In this document: positions 1 through 7,510 of the stretch, piece after piece
Position numbering within the stretch: position 1 is the first letter of the stretch
Layout of the letters: the number at the start of each line of letters is the position of its first letter
From: Bacteroidales bacterium
GTDB taxonomy: Bacteria; Bacteroidota; Bacteroidia; Bacteroidales; F082
Direction of reading: 5' to 3'
Length of the DNA: 16,230 nucleotides
NCBI GenBank assembly: GCA_016285355.1
Contig: JAEEQP010000067.1
Location: 1 to 16,230, forward strand
The notes under the pieces: model-generated
Told to the model about the DNA's origin: nothing
Databases searched by the model: none
What the model saw: the letters and a program-made list of their open reading frames with translations, nothing else
Program-made: the position numbers and the translations under genes

Positions 1-508
1 TCCGAATCTTCGTGGAACTGATGGCGATGTTCTCAACATCCTGAGCGGCAACACGCTCTACCTTGAAGCCGTATTTCTGCTTCATGTCGGAGAGAAGGCC
101 GAAGTCGCCCATGCGGTTCTTGCCGAAATGATGGTCGTAGCCCACAACGATATAGGCCGGATGAAGGTTGTCAATGATGTAGTCTTTGATGAACACCTCA
201 GAAGGCGTGCGCGAGAATTCCTTCGTGAAGTTGATAATCAACACGTTGTCAATGCCGAACTCCTCAAATTTCTTGAGTTTTTCCTCAGGTGTGCAGAGGA
301 AACGCAGGTTGGAGCTATCGATGTTGAGCACCTGACGCGGGTGAGGTTCAAAGGTGACCACAACGGTTTGTCCACCAATACCTTGCGCCAAGCTTTTCAT
401 CTTGTTGAAGATAGCCTGGTGGCCAAGGTGGACGCCATCGAAGGTGCCGATGGTGACCACCGCGTTGGGAATGTTTCGAGTTTCTATGATGTTTCTGAAA
501 ACTTTCAT
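1..508 (-). CDS. ribF: RibF, bifunctional FAD synthetase/riboflavin kinase (5' part only)
   Basis: Partial gene; the 3' end lies beyond base 1. The visible 169 codons start at the ATG complementary to 506-508 and cover the N-terminal FAD synthetase (FMN adenylyltransferase) domain. The nucleotidyltransferase signature GTFDGVHLGHQ sits at residues 21-31, with the HxGH nucleotide-binding pair at H27 and H30. The FADS motif ISSTKIR is at the window edge. The family normally continues into a C-terminal riboflavin kinase domain, giving about 310 residues, so roughly half is missing here. The enzyme converts riboflavin to FMN and then FAD in the cytoplasm. It follows asd on the same strand after a 36-bp gap filled by an inverted repeat, so it may be co-transcribed with asd. 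No separate promoter was recognised. Confidence 0.95.
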   Translation of the reverse strand, partial: MKVFRNIIETRNIPNAVVTIGTFDGVHLGHQAIFNKMKSLAQGIGGQTVVVTFEPHPRQVLNIDSSNLRFLCTPEEKLKKFEEFGIDNVLIINFTKEFSRTPSEVFIKDYIIDNLHPAYIVVGYDHHFGKNRMGDFGLLSDMKQKYGFKVERVAAQDVENIAISSTKIR

Positions 509-518
509 GGTTTTAAAC

Positions 519-586
519 GGGGCCTTCGACAGGCTCAGGCACCCTTAACTTTTCAAAGCGGAAGTCCCTGAGCTTGTCGAAGGGCC
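519..586. repeat. Dispersed inverted repeat, copy 1 (TTCGACAGGCTCAGG family)
   Basis: The left arm at 520-540 (core CCTTCGACAGGCTCAGG) and right arm at 565-585 (core CCTGAGCTTGTCGAAGG) are reverse complements at about 18 of 21 positions, around a 24-nt centre. The same arms recur at 7511-7577. The element sits between asd and ribF and overlaps the 3' end of asd. It may act as an attenuator, terminator or RNA-stability hairpin, or simply be a mobile palindromic element. No T-tract follows it on the minus strand, so a classical intrinsic terminator is not shown. Confidence 0.85.
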
Positions 587-1585
587 GAACTCCATTGTAT
601 TGATTATATATTTTGCAATTTGCACTGCATTGGTGGCGGCACCTTTGCGTATATTGTCGCTGACGACCCACATATTAAAACCGTTTTCAATGCTGAAGTC
701 GCGGCGGATGCGGCCCACGAAGACCTCGTCCTTGTCGTAGGCGGTGAGAGCCATGGGGTAGAGGTTGTTGGCAGGGTCGTCCTGAACTACCACGCCAGGC
801 ATAGTTTCCAACAGTTTGCGAACTTCTTCGATTTCAAAGGGCTTGTTTGTCTCCACATTGACCGCCTCGCTATGTCCACCAGTGACAGGCACGCGACACA
901 CCGTCGCAGTGATGGCGATATTGTTGTCACGCAAAATTTTGCGGGTTTCGTTCACCAATTTTTCTTCCTCGGTGGTGTAACCGTTGTCGCAGAAATCGCC
1001 GCCGTGGGGGAGGACGTTGCGGTAGATTTGATGCGGATAGGCCTTTGTCGGGGCAGAATTATGTGTCTGCCTTGTTTCCTCGTAATTTAATTGATTAATC
1101 CCTTTAATCCCGCTACCGCTCACGCTTTGGTAGGTGCTGATAACCAATCGTTTGATGCCGAAAGCCTTATGAATCGGTGCCAAGGCCATTACCATCTGGA
1201 TGGTGGAACAGTTGGGGTTGGCGATGATTCGAGTTTTATCCGTAATTGTGTCCGCGTTGATTTCGGGGACGACCAAAGGCACATCCCTTTCCATGCGCCA
1301 AGCTGAACTGTTGTCGATGACGAAGGTACCCTTTTCGGCAAATCTTGGTGCATACTGTTTCGATGCTGATGCCCCTGCCGAGAAAATGGCGATGTCGGGA
1401 CGAGCCGCAATGGCCTCCTCCACACTGACGACTTTATAGGTCTTGCCTTGGAAAACGATTTCCTTTCCCACGGAGCGTTCCGAGGCGGCCACAATCAATT
1501 CATCAATATGAACCTGCTGTTCATCAAGCACTTGAAGCATCTTCGAGCCGACCAATCCGGTGGCTCCCACCACTGCGATTTTCAT
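545..1585 (-). CDS. asd: Aspartate-semialdehyde dehydrogenase
   Basis: NADPH-dependent reduction of aspartyl phosphate to aspartate semialdehyde, the branch point to lysine/diaminopimelate, threonine and methionine. The 346-residue protein begins MKIAVVGATGLVG (dinucleotide-binding glycine loop, residues 1-13). The catalytic cysteine is C126 in NPNCSTIQ, and the conserved histidine is H238 in GGHSEAVN. The GRIRRD segment is at 291-296. An in-frame ATG at 1630 exists, but the -7 promoter box at 1611-1618 lies inside that extension, so the start at 1585 is preferred. Homologues usually have about 330-340 residues. The last ~14 residues (FGPSTSSGTSALKS) are encoded by the inverted repeat at 519-586 and look like an acquired tail. 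ribF follows on the same strand. Confidence 0.96.
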   Translation of the reverse strand: MKIAVVGATGLVGSKMLQVLDEQQVHIDELIVAASERSVGKEIVFQGKTYKVVSVEEAIAARPDIAIFSAGASASKQYAPRFAEKGTFVIDNSSAWRMERDVPLVVPEINADTITDKTRIIANPNCSTIQMVMALAPIHKAFGIKRLVISTYQSVSGSGIKGINQLNYEETRQTHNSAPTKAYPHQIYRNVLPHGGDFCDNGYTTEEEKLVNETRKILRDNNIAITATVCRVPVTGGHSEAVNVETNKPFEIEEVRKLLETMPGVVVQDDPANNLYPMALTAYDKDEVFVGRIRRDFSIENGFNMWVVSDNIRKGAATNAVQIAKYIINTMEFGPSTSSGTSALKS

Positions 1586-1610
1586 TTTTTTGTCCTTTGC
1601 TATTTGGGCG

Positions 1611-1618
1611 CAAAAATA
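1611..1618 (-). promoter_or_regulatory. Putative -7 box of the asd promoter
   Basis: On the minus strand the site reads TATTTTTG, matching the Bacteroidota -7 consensus TAnnTTTG, 25 nt before the asd ATG. The upstream -33 region around 1636-1640 is A-rich on the plus strand and only loosely matches TTTG. Confidence 0.55.
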
Positions 1619-1649
1619 GATAAAATTCATGGAGTGAAAAACGACCTTC

Positions 1650-1679
1650 TTTGTTTTTAATTAATAATGTGTATATTTG
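1650..1679 (+). promoter_or_regulatory. Putative Bacteroidota promoter for the YiiX-like/DUF4878 lipoprotein pair
   Basis: TTTG at 1650-1653 and TATATTTG at 1672-1679 match the -33 and TAnnTTTG -7 elements, with 18 nt between them. The first gene's start lies 75-105 nt downstream, leaving a moderately long leader. Confidence 0.6.
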
Positions 1680-1754
1680 CACCGTCAACCTCAACTCACA
1701 CTTTTTCTTTGTGAAAGTAGGTTTGCAAATGAAACATTGTAAATCATTTGAGAT

Positions 1755-2399
1755 TTGGGTACTAATAAAGCGATATGTTTCCTAATGATTGTGGCATGGC
1801 TCACCGTAGTTATGTCATGTTCAAATAATACCCGCAAAACTCATGTCCAAGTAATGTACGACACCACAAATCTGCGCAATGGCGACTTGTTGTTTAGGAA
1901 CGGCATCGGGTATGAAAGTCGTGTGGTCACAGGCTTGAGTGATGGCAAATTCTCACATGTCGGGATAGCCTATCATGATGGAAGACAGTGGAATGTGATT
2001 CATGCCGTGCCAGGAGAGAATGAAAAAGACGAGCCGGAATACCTGAAATGTGAGCCCATCTCGGAGTTTTACTACCATACTCGGGCAAAGCTTGGAGGGT
2101 CGGCACGCGTAAGTTGCACTGACTCAATAGCCAACATCATAACAGAAATGGCACTTCACATCGTGAACAGCAAGGTCCTTTTCGACAACAACTATGACAT
2201 GAACGACACCACTGAGTTGTATTGTACGGAGCTTGTGCGTCTCGTCTATCTTGCTGAGGACATCGACCTTTGCGATGATCGATGGCACAGGATTCCTATC
2301 CTCAACACCAAAGGGCATGTGATATTTCCGGAAGACATCTGGAACAGCCCATTACTCATCAGGAAAAGCATTTTTGACAACAAAATCAACAAACTTTAA
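1755..2399 (+). CDS. YiiX/YebB-like lipoprotein, permuted papain-fold (NlpC/P60-related) amidase
   Basis: Predicted periplasm-facing lipoprotein with a hydrophobic signal segment and lipobox VMSC (C22 counting from TTG). The body resembles circularly permuted papain-fold peptidases of the YiiX/YaeF type. It has NGDLLFRNG at 42-50, FSHVGIAYHDG with candidate catalytic H68, VIHAVPGE at 81-88, and YCTELV with candidate nucleophile C157. The order His before Cys is the permuted arrangement. Such proteins probably cleave amide bonds in peptidoglycan or lipids; the substrate here is unknown. The start is uncertain. The frame closes with TGA at 1749, so the choices are TTG 1755, giving a full signal peptide, or ATG 1785, giving a very short one. 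DUF4878 lies 27 bp downstream and is probably co-transcribed. Confidence 0.8.
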   Translation: MGTNKAICFLMIVAWLTVVMSCSNNTRKTHVQVMYDTTNLRNGDLLFRNGIGYESRVVTGLSDGKFSHVGIAYHDGRQWNVIHAVPGENEKDEPEYLKCEPISEFYYHTRAKLGGSARVSCTDSIANIITEMALHIVNSKVLFDNNYDMNDTTELYCTELVRLVYLAEDIDLCDDRWHRIPILNTKGHVIFPEDIWNSPLLIRKSIFDNKINKL

Positions 2400-2426
2400 C
2401 TCATTATTAATTAAAAACTTACCACC

Positions 2427-2822
2427 ATGAAAAAAGTAATTTTAGGATTCGCAGTAATCATGTTAGCCGTTGTTGCGGTCAGTTGCTCAAAGTCAGGCTC
2501 ACCCAAAGACATCGTCACGACGTATCTTCAAGCGATGAAAAACAAGGATTACGAAAAGGCTGCCGATTGCTTCTACTTTGAAGGCACCAAAGATGAAGTC
2601 AAGGAAGCTAAATCTGAACTGGTCGACTTGATTGAAAAAGGCGGAAAAGGCGTTGAAGAAAAGGGAGGTATCAAATCCTTCAAAATCAATTCCGTAGAGG
2701 AAGATGGTGACAAAGCTGTTGTGAGAGGTGAAGTCATTTACGGCAACGGAGAAGTAGATGACGATGAGGTCATCGAGGTCAAGAAGGTCGATGGCAAATG
2801 GTACATCGACATGGATAAGTAA
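2427..2822 (+). CDS. DUF4878-like lipoprotein
   Basis: A 131-residue protein with a standard lipoprotein signal peptide. The lipobox is AVSC, with the lipidated cysteine at C20, followed by SKSGSPKDIV. The mature part is a single small domain: a helix with TYLQAMKNKDYEKAADCF, then alternating strands ending in VDGKWYIDMDK. This is the pattern of DUF4878 and of the wider NTF2-like/SnoaL-like lipoprotein group, which probably bind small ligands in a cone-shaped pocket. No catalytic residues can be assigned. It follows the YiiX-like gene by 27 bp and ends in a strong terminator, so the two probably form one short transcript. The precise role is unknown. Confidence 0.8.
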   Translation: MKKVILGFAVIMLAVVAVSCSKSGSPKDIVTTYLQAMKNKDYEKAADCFYFEGTKDEVKEAKSELVDLIEKGGKGVEEKGGIKSFKINSVEEDGDKAVVRGEVIYGNGEVDDDEVIEVKKVDGKWYIDMDK

Positions 2823-2858
2823 CGGTCTTGGATTTCCTTATTTGATTAACAAACCCTA

Positions 2859-2908
2859 TCCGCCCTTTCGCTCCAAGGCTTTCCACGGAGCGGGAGGGCG
2901 GATTTCTT
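2859..2908 (+). terminator. Intrinsic terminator after the DUF4878 lipoprotein
   Basis: The 16-nt arm at 2859-2874 (TCCGCCCTTTCGCTCC) pairs fully with 2887-2902 (GGAGCGGGAGGGCGGA) when two G-U pairs are allowed. The loop is 12 nt and TTTCTTT follows. It separates the convergent ATPase gene ending at 2918 and may partly serve it too, although the minus side has a poorer T-tract. Confidence 0.85.
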
Positions 2909-2917
2909 TAGGCTTTC

Positions 2918-4252
2918 TCAAAAGAAGGGAACCATATAGGCTGGTGATAATATGGTCTCTTGGTCCTTTTCCAAATCTTTGGTATAGACGAGAATACGTT
3001 GTCCCACGCGGGATGCATATTTCTTGCAAAATGCATCTAATGATGCGTGTGATTTATACGCAGAAGATTTCACCTCTATAGGACAAATCTTTGTTCCTCT
3101 TGAAATCAGGAAGTCGATTTCATAATAGTGTTTTTCGTCTCTCGGCCATGTGTGATAATACAATCGATTGCCTGCTGCGGCCAACATTTGGGCTACAAGA
3201 TTCTCATAAACATAGCCCAAATTGGCTGGTAATTTGTCGGTCAGCAGTTTTTGATAGATAATGTTTTCGGTGAAGTTTTTGTTCCAATAGGCGAGGGTGA
3301 TAAACAATCCTGTATCTCCGACAAACAGTTTGAAACGGTTTTCGTCGCTGCTGAGCCCTAAACCGACGTTGGGGTCGTTGGAGTGGTGAACCAGGTTTAC
3401 GGTTTTGCTGTCTTCAAGGTCGTTGATGAATTCTATCCGTTTGTCCTCGTTCAATCGTCCGATGGGGAAAGAGGGAACATATCGCATGGCATTACGGCTT
3501 AGTTGACCAGGGATGGATCGGAACATCTTGGAGACACGGCCCGAGGGGTCTATCTTATGGAAGTCGTCTTCATACAATTGTATGATTCTGCGCTTGATGG
3601 CATCCACTTGGCTTAGGTCTTGCGTGTCGAGATAGGTATCCACTGCCTGAGGCATTCCCCCTACGAGCATATAAAGACGTAGGTCGCGGGTTAAAGTTCG
3701 GTGTATCAACCCTAACGGCTGTTTGCGTTCCCAAAAAGTCTGCAACATCGGTATGGTTGTTTCGTCGCCGAGTGCCCATCGGAATTCCTCGTAATCCATT
3801 GGGAACATTTGTATGCGTTCTTCTTCGCTGGGAATGGTGATGGCTTCGGTGTTTTTCTTGATGCTGATGAGTGAGCCAGTCTCAATATAGTCATATCGTC
3901 CGTCTTCAACAAGGTACTTGATGGCTTGTCGCGCATTCGGACACTTCTGCACTTCGTCAAAGACAATCAATGATTTACGTTTTTTTAATGTCTTTCGATA
4001 TATCGTTTGCAGATTCACAAAGAGAAGGTCTAAGTCCATCAGGTCGTCGAAAAGGCTTTTGACGGTTGCGGATGCTTTGTTGAAATCGATTAGGATGTAG
4101 GAATCGTACTCTTTTTTCGCAAATGACTCCACAAGAGTTGATTTTCCGACACGGCGTGCACCTTCTATCAACAATGCGGTCTTTCCTGAACTCTCTTGCT
4201 TCCATTGAAGCAGTTTGTCATAAACCTTACGTTTGAATATTCTATTTCCCAT
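2918..4252 (-). CDS. AAA family ATPase with C-terminal PD-(D/E)XK-like domain (AAA_14 + DUF4143 type)
   Basis: A 444-residue protein. The P-loop (Walker A) GARRVGKST is at residues 31-39 and Walker B SLIVFDEVQ is around 94-102 with D99/E100. An ETGSLISI sensor-type segment follows. The C-terminal region carries YEID at 377-380 and IEVKSS at 392-397, the D...ExK pattern of PD-(D/E)XK nuclease folds. This architecture defines a large family often present in several copies in Bacteroidota and archaea; its cellular role is not established. The open frame reaches TTG 4282, but that codon lies inside the TATCTTTG promoter box at 4280-4287, so ATG 4252 is chosen. The gene stands alone and is convergent with the DUF4878 gene. 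A periodic repeat array lies immediately upstream. Confidence 0.88.
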   Translation of the reverse strand: MGNRIFKRKVYDKLLQWKQESSGKTALLIEGARRVGKSTLVESFAKKEYDSYILIDFNKASATVKSLFDDLMDLDLLFVNLQTIYRKTLKKRKSLIVFDEVQKCPNARQAIKYLVEDGRYDYIETGSLISIKKNTEAITIPSEEERIQMFPMDYEEFRWALGDETTIPMLQTFWERKQPLGLIHRTLTRDLRLYMLVGGMPQAVDTYLDTQDLSQVDAIKRRIIQLYEDDFHKIDPSGRVSKMFRSIPGQLSRNAMRYVPSFPIGRLNEDKRIEFINDLEDSKTVNLVHHSNDPNVGLGLSSDENRFKLFVGDTGLFITLAYWNKNFTENIIYQKLLTDKLPANLGYVYENLVAQMLAAAGNRLYYHTWPRDEKHYYEIDFLISRGTKICPIEVKSSAYKSHASLDAFCKKYASRVGQRILVYTKDLEKDQETILSPAYMVPFF

Positions 4253-4279
4253 CTTTGTTTTCGTTTGATTTTCAGCGTG

Positions 4280-4287
4280 CAAAGATA
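4280..4287 (-). promoter_or_regulatory. Putative -7 box of the ATPase promoter
   Basis: On the minus strand this reads TATCTTTG (TAnnTTTG), 27 nt before the ATG at 4252. The -33 position falls in the first repeat unit of the array starting at 4300, so the array may set promoter strength. Confidence 0.6.
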
Positions 4288-4299
4288 GGAATAATTACG

Positions 4300-4497
4300 T
4301 TCCCCACAAGTTTTTTATTGTATTTTCTGCACTTCCCCACAAGTTTTTTATTGTATTTTCTGCACTTCCCCACAAATTTCTATGGCATTGAAACCTGAGA
4401 ACTTCGATAAATTGCAATATTTTTGCTCATAAACTTCGATAAAATGCAGGATTTCATTCCTCTAAACTTCGATGAATTGAAAATGGAATTATTCCTT
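4300..4497. repeat. Tandem array with ~33-bp period, about six units
   Basis: Units 4300-4332 and 4333-4365 are identical 33-mers (start TTCCCCACAAG, end TTTTCTGCAC). The TTCCCCACAA head recurs at 4366. A second sub-type, AACTTCGATAAATTGCA-like, then starts at 4400, 4432 and 4465, so the 32-34 bp phase is kept across both. Both sub-types share a TATTTT-TGC core. The array fills most of the first 240 bp upstream of the ATPase start. No long reading frame crosses it because stops occur in the repeated units. Function is unknown. Confidence 0.85.
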
Positions 4498-4501
4498 TTT
4501 T

Positions 4502-4639
4502 GAGGCGAGGGTTTGCGCCGCCCGCCTCTCTTCAGGTCACCTTTTGACTCCCTCGAATCTTCGATTTCAGGGTTCCGCAGCCCATCCGAGTCCTGAAAGG
4601 ACGACCCTAACACAAGCAGGCGGTGCAACCCCTGCGGAA
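4502..4639. repeat. Structured GC-rich intergenic element (possible dispersed repeat or RNA)
   Basis: This is a GC-rich island inside an AT-rich gap. Stems visible are GAGGC 4502-4506 with GCCTC 4524-4528, GTCCT 4590-4594 with AGGAC 4598-4602 (GAA loop), and an outer 8-bp perfect pair TTCCGCAG 4573-4580 with CTGCGGAA 4632-4639 enclosing the GTCCT hairpin. The porin promoter begins just downstream. It could be a miniature repeat or a non-coding RNA. No known RNA family is assigned. Confidence 0.5.
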
Positions 4640-4683
4640 TGTCGAAAAAAAATCCATTTTTTCATTGTGATTTACATTTTTTC

Positions 4684-4691
4684 TACCTTTG
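4684..4691 (+). promoter_or_regulatory. Putative -7 box of the porin promoter
   Basis: TACCTTTG matches TAnnTTTG, 47 nt before the porin ATG at 4739. A weak -33 candidate (ATTG at 4664-4667) lies upstream at slightly short spacing. Confidence 0.6.
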
Positions 4692-4738
4692 CGATTGAAA
4701 TTTACAACAAACCTAATTATTCACTAAAACGTATCACA

Positions 4739-6130
4739 ATGAAAAAGACTGTATTTTTGATGGCCGCCCTCATGTTGGGTTCAGTGGCCTTCGCACAGAC
4801 CGTCGACAATAAACAAGCTGTCGACCAGTATGGCAACACAGTGGACGTCAAGACGTTGGAGGCTTCGAGCCGCGACGGTATCTTGGTGTTCGAATCCAAG
4901 GAAAAAGACTACAAACTCTGGCTCGACTCCAGGGTGCAGGTCGATTTCGGTCACTATTTTGGCCAGCAGGTCTGGGCCGACCCGATTGGCGACGGTGCCA
5001 GCATCCGCCGCGCACGCTTCGCCGTCAAGACCCAAATCACCCGCGACTGGTACGGTGAGATTGACATGGAATTAGCCAACGGTTCCTTTGAATTGAAAGA
5101 CGCTCTCGTCCGCTACAACGGCCTGAAGAACTGGCAGTTCAGCATCGGTAGCATGAAGCCTGACTTCTCTATCTCGCGCAACACCTCCTCGCGTTACCTC
5201 GAGTTTTTGGAACGTCCGATGGTGGTCAACGCATTTGCACCAAGCCGTCACCTTGGTATCTTCGCCAAGTACAGCAACAAGTATTTTTTCGGTAGTGCCA
5301 GCATCCTGTTCCAGGAGATTGAAGGCCAGGAGACCCGCGACTATGTGGAGGCCAATAACAAGGACTACGGCATGGATGAAGGCCTTTCATACGTTGGTAA
5401 GATCGTGGTGCGTCCTATCAATGAAGCCGACTATGGTTTGCACATTGGCGGTGCGGTCATGTACGACTCCCCAAAGACTTCCGACGAGATGGGTGTCTAT
5501 CACGGTACACGTTTCAGTTGCCGCAATGCCACCAACATCAGCCGTAAGAAGTACATCGACACGGATGACATCAAGAACACCGACCACAACCTGATTGCCA
5601 CAGTTGAACTCGCTGGTCATTTTGACGGCTTGCGTGTCGAAAGCGCATGGATGTCGGATTGGACTTATATGATGAAGGATTATGACTTTACGAAACCTTA
5701 TCATTTCCAAGGCTGGTATGTTGAAGGCGGCTACCTCCTCCTCGGCGGCAAGCAGAGCTACGACTCCGACGGTGCCAAGTTCAACCGCGTGCGCACTGGC
5801 AAATCCTGGGGCGACATCGAACTGGCTCTCAAATATGAATTCCTTGACATGAACGACTTCGAAGGCCGCGCTGTTGATCAAGCCATCTATGGTGGTTCCG
5901 CTGAGCTTTTTGGCGCAGCCCTCAACTTCTACTTTGCCAAGAACGTGAAGATTGGTCTCAACTATCAGTATGTCAACAACGACCGTTACGCCAACGGCAA
6001 AGGCAAGCTCTATGTCGGTCTCGATGCCGATGGCAACCCGACCAAGGACTTCACCAAGGTCGTGGCCAAAGACGGTCAGGCCGGCGTGAACTACCACATG
6101 TTGCTGGCTCGTTTCCAAGTCGCTTTCTAA
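4739..6130 (+). CDS. Outer-membrane porin, phosphate-selective porin O/P family
   Basis: A 463-residue beta-barrel protein. Signal peptide MKKTVFLMAALMLGSVAFA, with cleavage expected after A19. The opening barrel strands read LWLDSRVQVDFGHYF, followed by GASIRRARFAVKTQITRDWYGEIDME, the family hallmark segment (given here only as a label), at about residues 85-110. The next strands contain the conserved ALVRYNGLKNWQFSIGSMKP stretch. The chain ends in RFQVAF with a terminal phenylalanine, the signal for outer-membrane barrel assembly. Family members form anion-permeable, often phosphate-selective, channels; the actual substrate here is not proven. The frame is open back to 4544, but the promoter at 4684-4691 and the signal peptide fix the start at 4739. 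The lamin-tail lipoprotein follows after 38 bp, suggesting an operon. Confidence 0.9.
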   Translation: MKKTVFLMAALMLGSVAFAQTVDNKQAVDQYGNTVDVKTLEASSRDGILVFESKEKDYKLWLDSRVQVDFGHYFGQQVWADPIGDGASIRRARFAVKTQITRDWYGEIDMELANGSFELKDALVRYNGLKNWQFSIGSMKPDFSISRNTSSRYLEFLERPMVVNAFAPSRHLGIFAKYSNKYFFGSASILFQEIEGQETRDYVEANNKDYGMDEGLSYVGKIVVRPINEADYGLHIGGAVMYDSPKTSDEMGVYHGTRFSCRNATNISRKKYIDTDDIKNTDHNLIATVELAGHFDGLRVESAWMSDWTYMMKDYDFTKPYHFQGWYVEGGYLLLGGKQSYDSDGAKFNRVRTGKSWGDIELALKYEFLDMNDFEGRAVDQAIYGGSAELFGAALNFYFAKNVKIGLNYQYVNNDRYANGKGKLYVGLDADGNPTKDFTKVVAKDGQAGVNYHMLLARFQVAF

Positions 6131-6168
6131 TCCATCAAATTGTCTAACCTTTTAAAATTGAGAATAAT

Positions 6169-7488
6169 ATGAAAAAGATAATGTTTGTGGCATTGGCTCT
6201 TTTGATGGGTCTTGCCTCCTGTGTCAAGGATAAGCAATATCCGGGCATCACCATTTCCAATGTTTCTTATGCGCCCACGGCAGTCCAAGCTGGCGATGAC
6301 GTCACGGTGACGGCCACCATCACCAGTTTCAATGAATTTACGGCAAAATTGGTTTACATTGTTGCTGAAGGCACGCCGAAGGAAGTCGCCATGACCAGTG
6401 GAGCCGAGAAGGATGTTTATACAGCTGTCATTCCTGGTCAGGAAAATGGCATCACGGTGAGTTTCTATGTGGAGGCTGAAGGTACGTTGAAGGCCGAGTC
6501 GCCTGCCATGGAATACACGGTTGGCGCAGTCGCCATCGACTATAGCGTGCTCCGTCTCAACGAGCTGAACGGTAACGACAAGTTCATCGAAATCTACAAC
6601 ACAGGTGCTGAGGCTATTAATATGAATGGTGTTTACATTGAGAAGGACGGCACGCAGAACTGGTTAGCCGACAACACGGTGAAAATTGATGCTGGGGGCT
6701 ACTTGCTCCTCTATAGCGAGGATGTCACGGCTGACCATCCGGAATATTCCGAGAGCCTGATTTTCCACAGCGGTCTCTCTGCTAAGAAGAACGTCCGCAT
6801 CCAGCTCTTCACGCCTGCTGGTGTTTCCATCGACGACTTCAATTTGACCAACATTGATGCCAACGATCCGGCCTACATCCCCGCTCCGGCTTCTTATAGC
6901 CGCAACGCCGATGGCCAATGGTACTATGCCGATGCCACTCCAGGTGCAGTGAATGTGGATGGCACTCAACTCGTGTTGGGTCTTGAAGGCGGTGTGACAC
7001 CTCCTCCGACTCCCGAAGAGCCCGACTACAGCAACATCGTCCTCAATGAGTTGAACGGTGACACCAAGTTCATCGAAATCTACAACAAGGGTAATCTTGA
7101 GCTTTCTCTCGAAGGTATGTACATCACCAAGGACGGTAACGAAGAAGACATCAAATGGACTGGTGATGCCACCCATATCGTTCCTGCCCATGGCTATATA
7201 GTGCTTTATAGTATCGATACTCAAGCCGACCATCCGGAACTTGGCGATAATATGTTCTTTAACAGCGGCTTGTCCGCCAAGAAGACCGTCCGCATAGCAC
7301 TCTACATGGCTGATGGTACCGAAAGAGACGTGTTCACGAGAGGTTCCACGGGCGAATGGGGTCAAACCATTTCCAACGTGGCTCCGCAATCCTACGCCCG
7401 CACTCCTGACGGTGGCGACTGGAAATTAGCCGACCCGACTCCGGGTGAAGCCAACCCCGCCGAAGGCGAAGACATTCCGCAGGATTAA
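6169..7488 (+). CDS. Surface lipoprotein with two lamin-tail (LTD) domains
   Basis: A 439-residue protein. The signal peptide ends in lipobox LASC, with the lipidated cysteine at C18. Residues ~27-115 form a small beta-rich Ig-like module. Two homologous lamin-tail domains follow. The first, about 126-265, has LRLNELNGNDKFIEIYN and ends in YADATPGAVN. The second, about 287-432, has IVLNELNGDTKFIEIYN and ends in LADPTPGEANP. Both contain a SGLSAKK-[NT]-VRI block, so the pair arose by duplication. A proline-rich linker (TPPPTPEEP) separates them. LTD modules in bacteria occur on secreted or surface proteins, often linked to nucleases or phosphatases, and probably bind ligands or partners. No catalytic domain is present. 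It sits 38 bp after the porin and could be its surface partner. Confidence 0.85.
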   Translation: MKKIMFVALALLMGLASCVKDKQYPGITISNVSYAPTAVQAGDDVTVTATITSFNEFTAKLVYIVAEGTPKEVAMTSGAEKDVYTAVIPGQENGITVSFYVEAEGTLKAESPAMEYTVGAVAIDYSVLRLNELNGNDKFIEIYNTGAEAINMNGVYIEKDGTQNWLADNTVKIDAGGYLLLYSEDVTADHPEYSESLIFHSGLSAKKNVRIQLFTPAGVSIDDFNLTNIDANDPAYIPAPASYSRNADGQWYYADATPGAVNVDGTQLVLGLEGGVTPPPTPEEPDYSNIVLNELNGDTKFIEIYNKGNLELSLEGMYITKDGNEEDIKWTGDATHIVPAHGYIVLYSIDTQADHPELGDNMFFNSGLSAKKTVRIALYMADGTERDVFTRGSTGEWGQTISNVAPQSYARTPDGGDWKLADPTPGEANPAEGEDIPQD

Positions 7489-7510
7489 TGTAGCAATTAT
7501 TGATTGAATC

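Noticed and set aside
128..571. Plus-strand open frame opposite ribF
   Set aside because: It is antisense to a clear RibF domain and ends inside a dispersed repeat.
4253..4282. TTG start at 4282 for the ATPase
   Set aside because: The codon lies within the TATCTTTG promoter box, and ATG 4252 begins the conserved region.
4300..4497. CRISPR array
   Set aside because: The units abut without unique spacers, two units are identical over their full 33 bp, and no cas gene is present.
4502..4528. Terminator hairpin upstream of the porin
   Set aside because: The T-tract lies before, not after, the stem on the plus strand, and the minus strand reads into A residues.
4544..4738. N-terminal extension of the porin frame
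   Set aside because: It spans the structured repeat and the promoter box, and a proper signal peptide begins at 4739.
5387..6118. Minus-strand open frame of 243 codons opposite the porin
   Set aside because: It is a shadow of codon bias in a well-supported porin gene, with no recognisable domain.
6664..7389. Minus-strand open frame of 241 codons opposite the lamin-tail lipoprotein
   Set aside because: It is a shadow of the lamin-tail gene; its product has no signal, domain or promoter.
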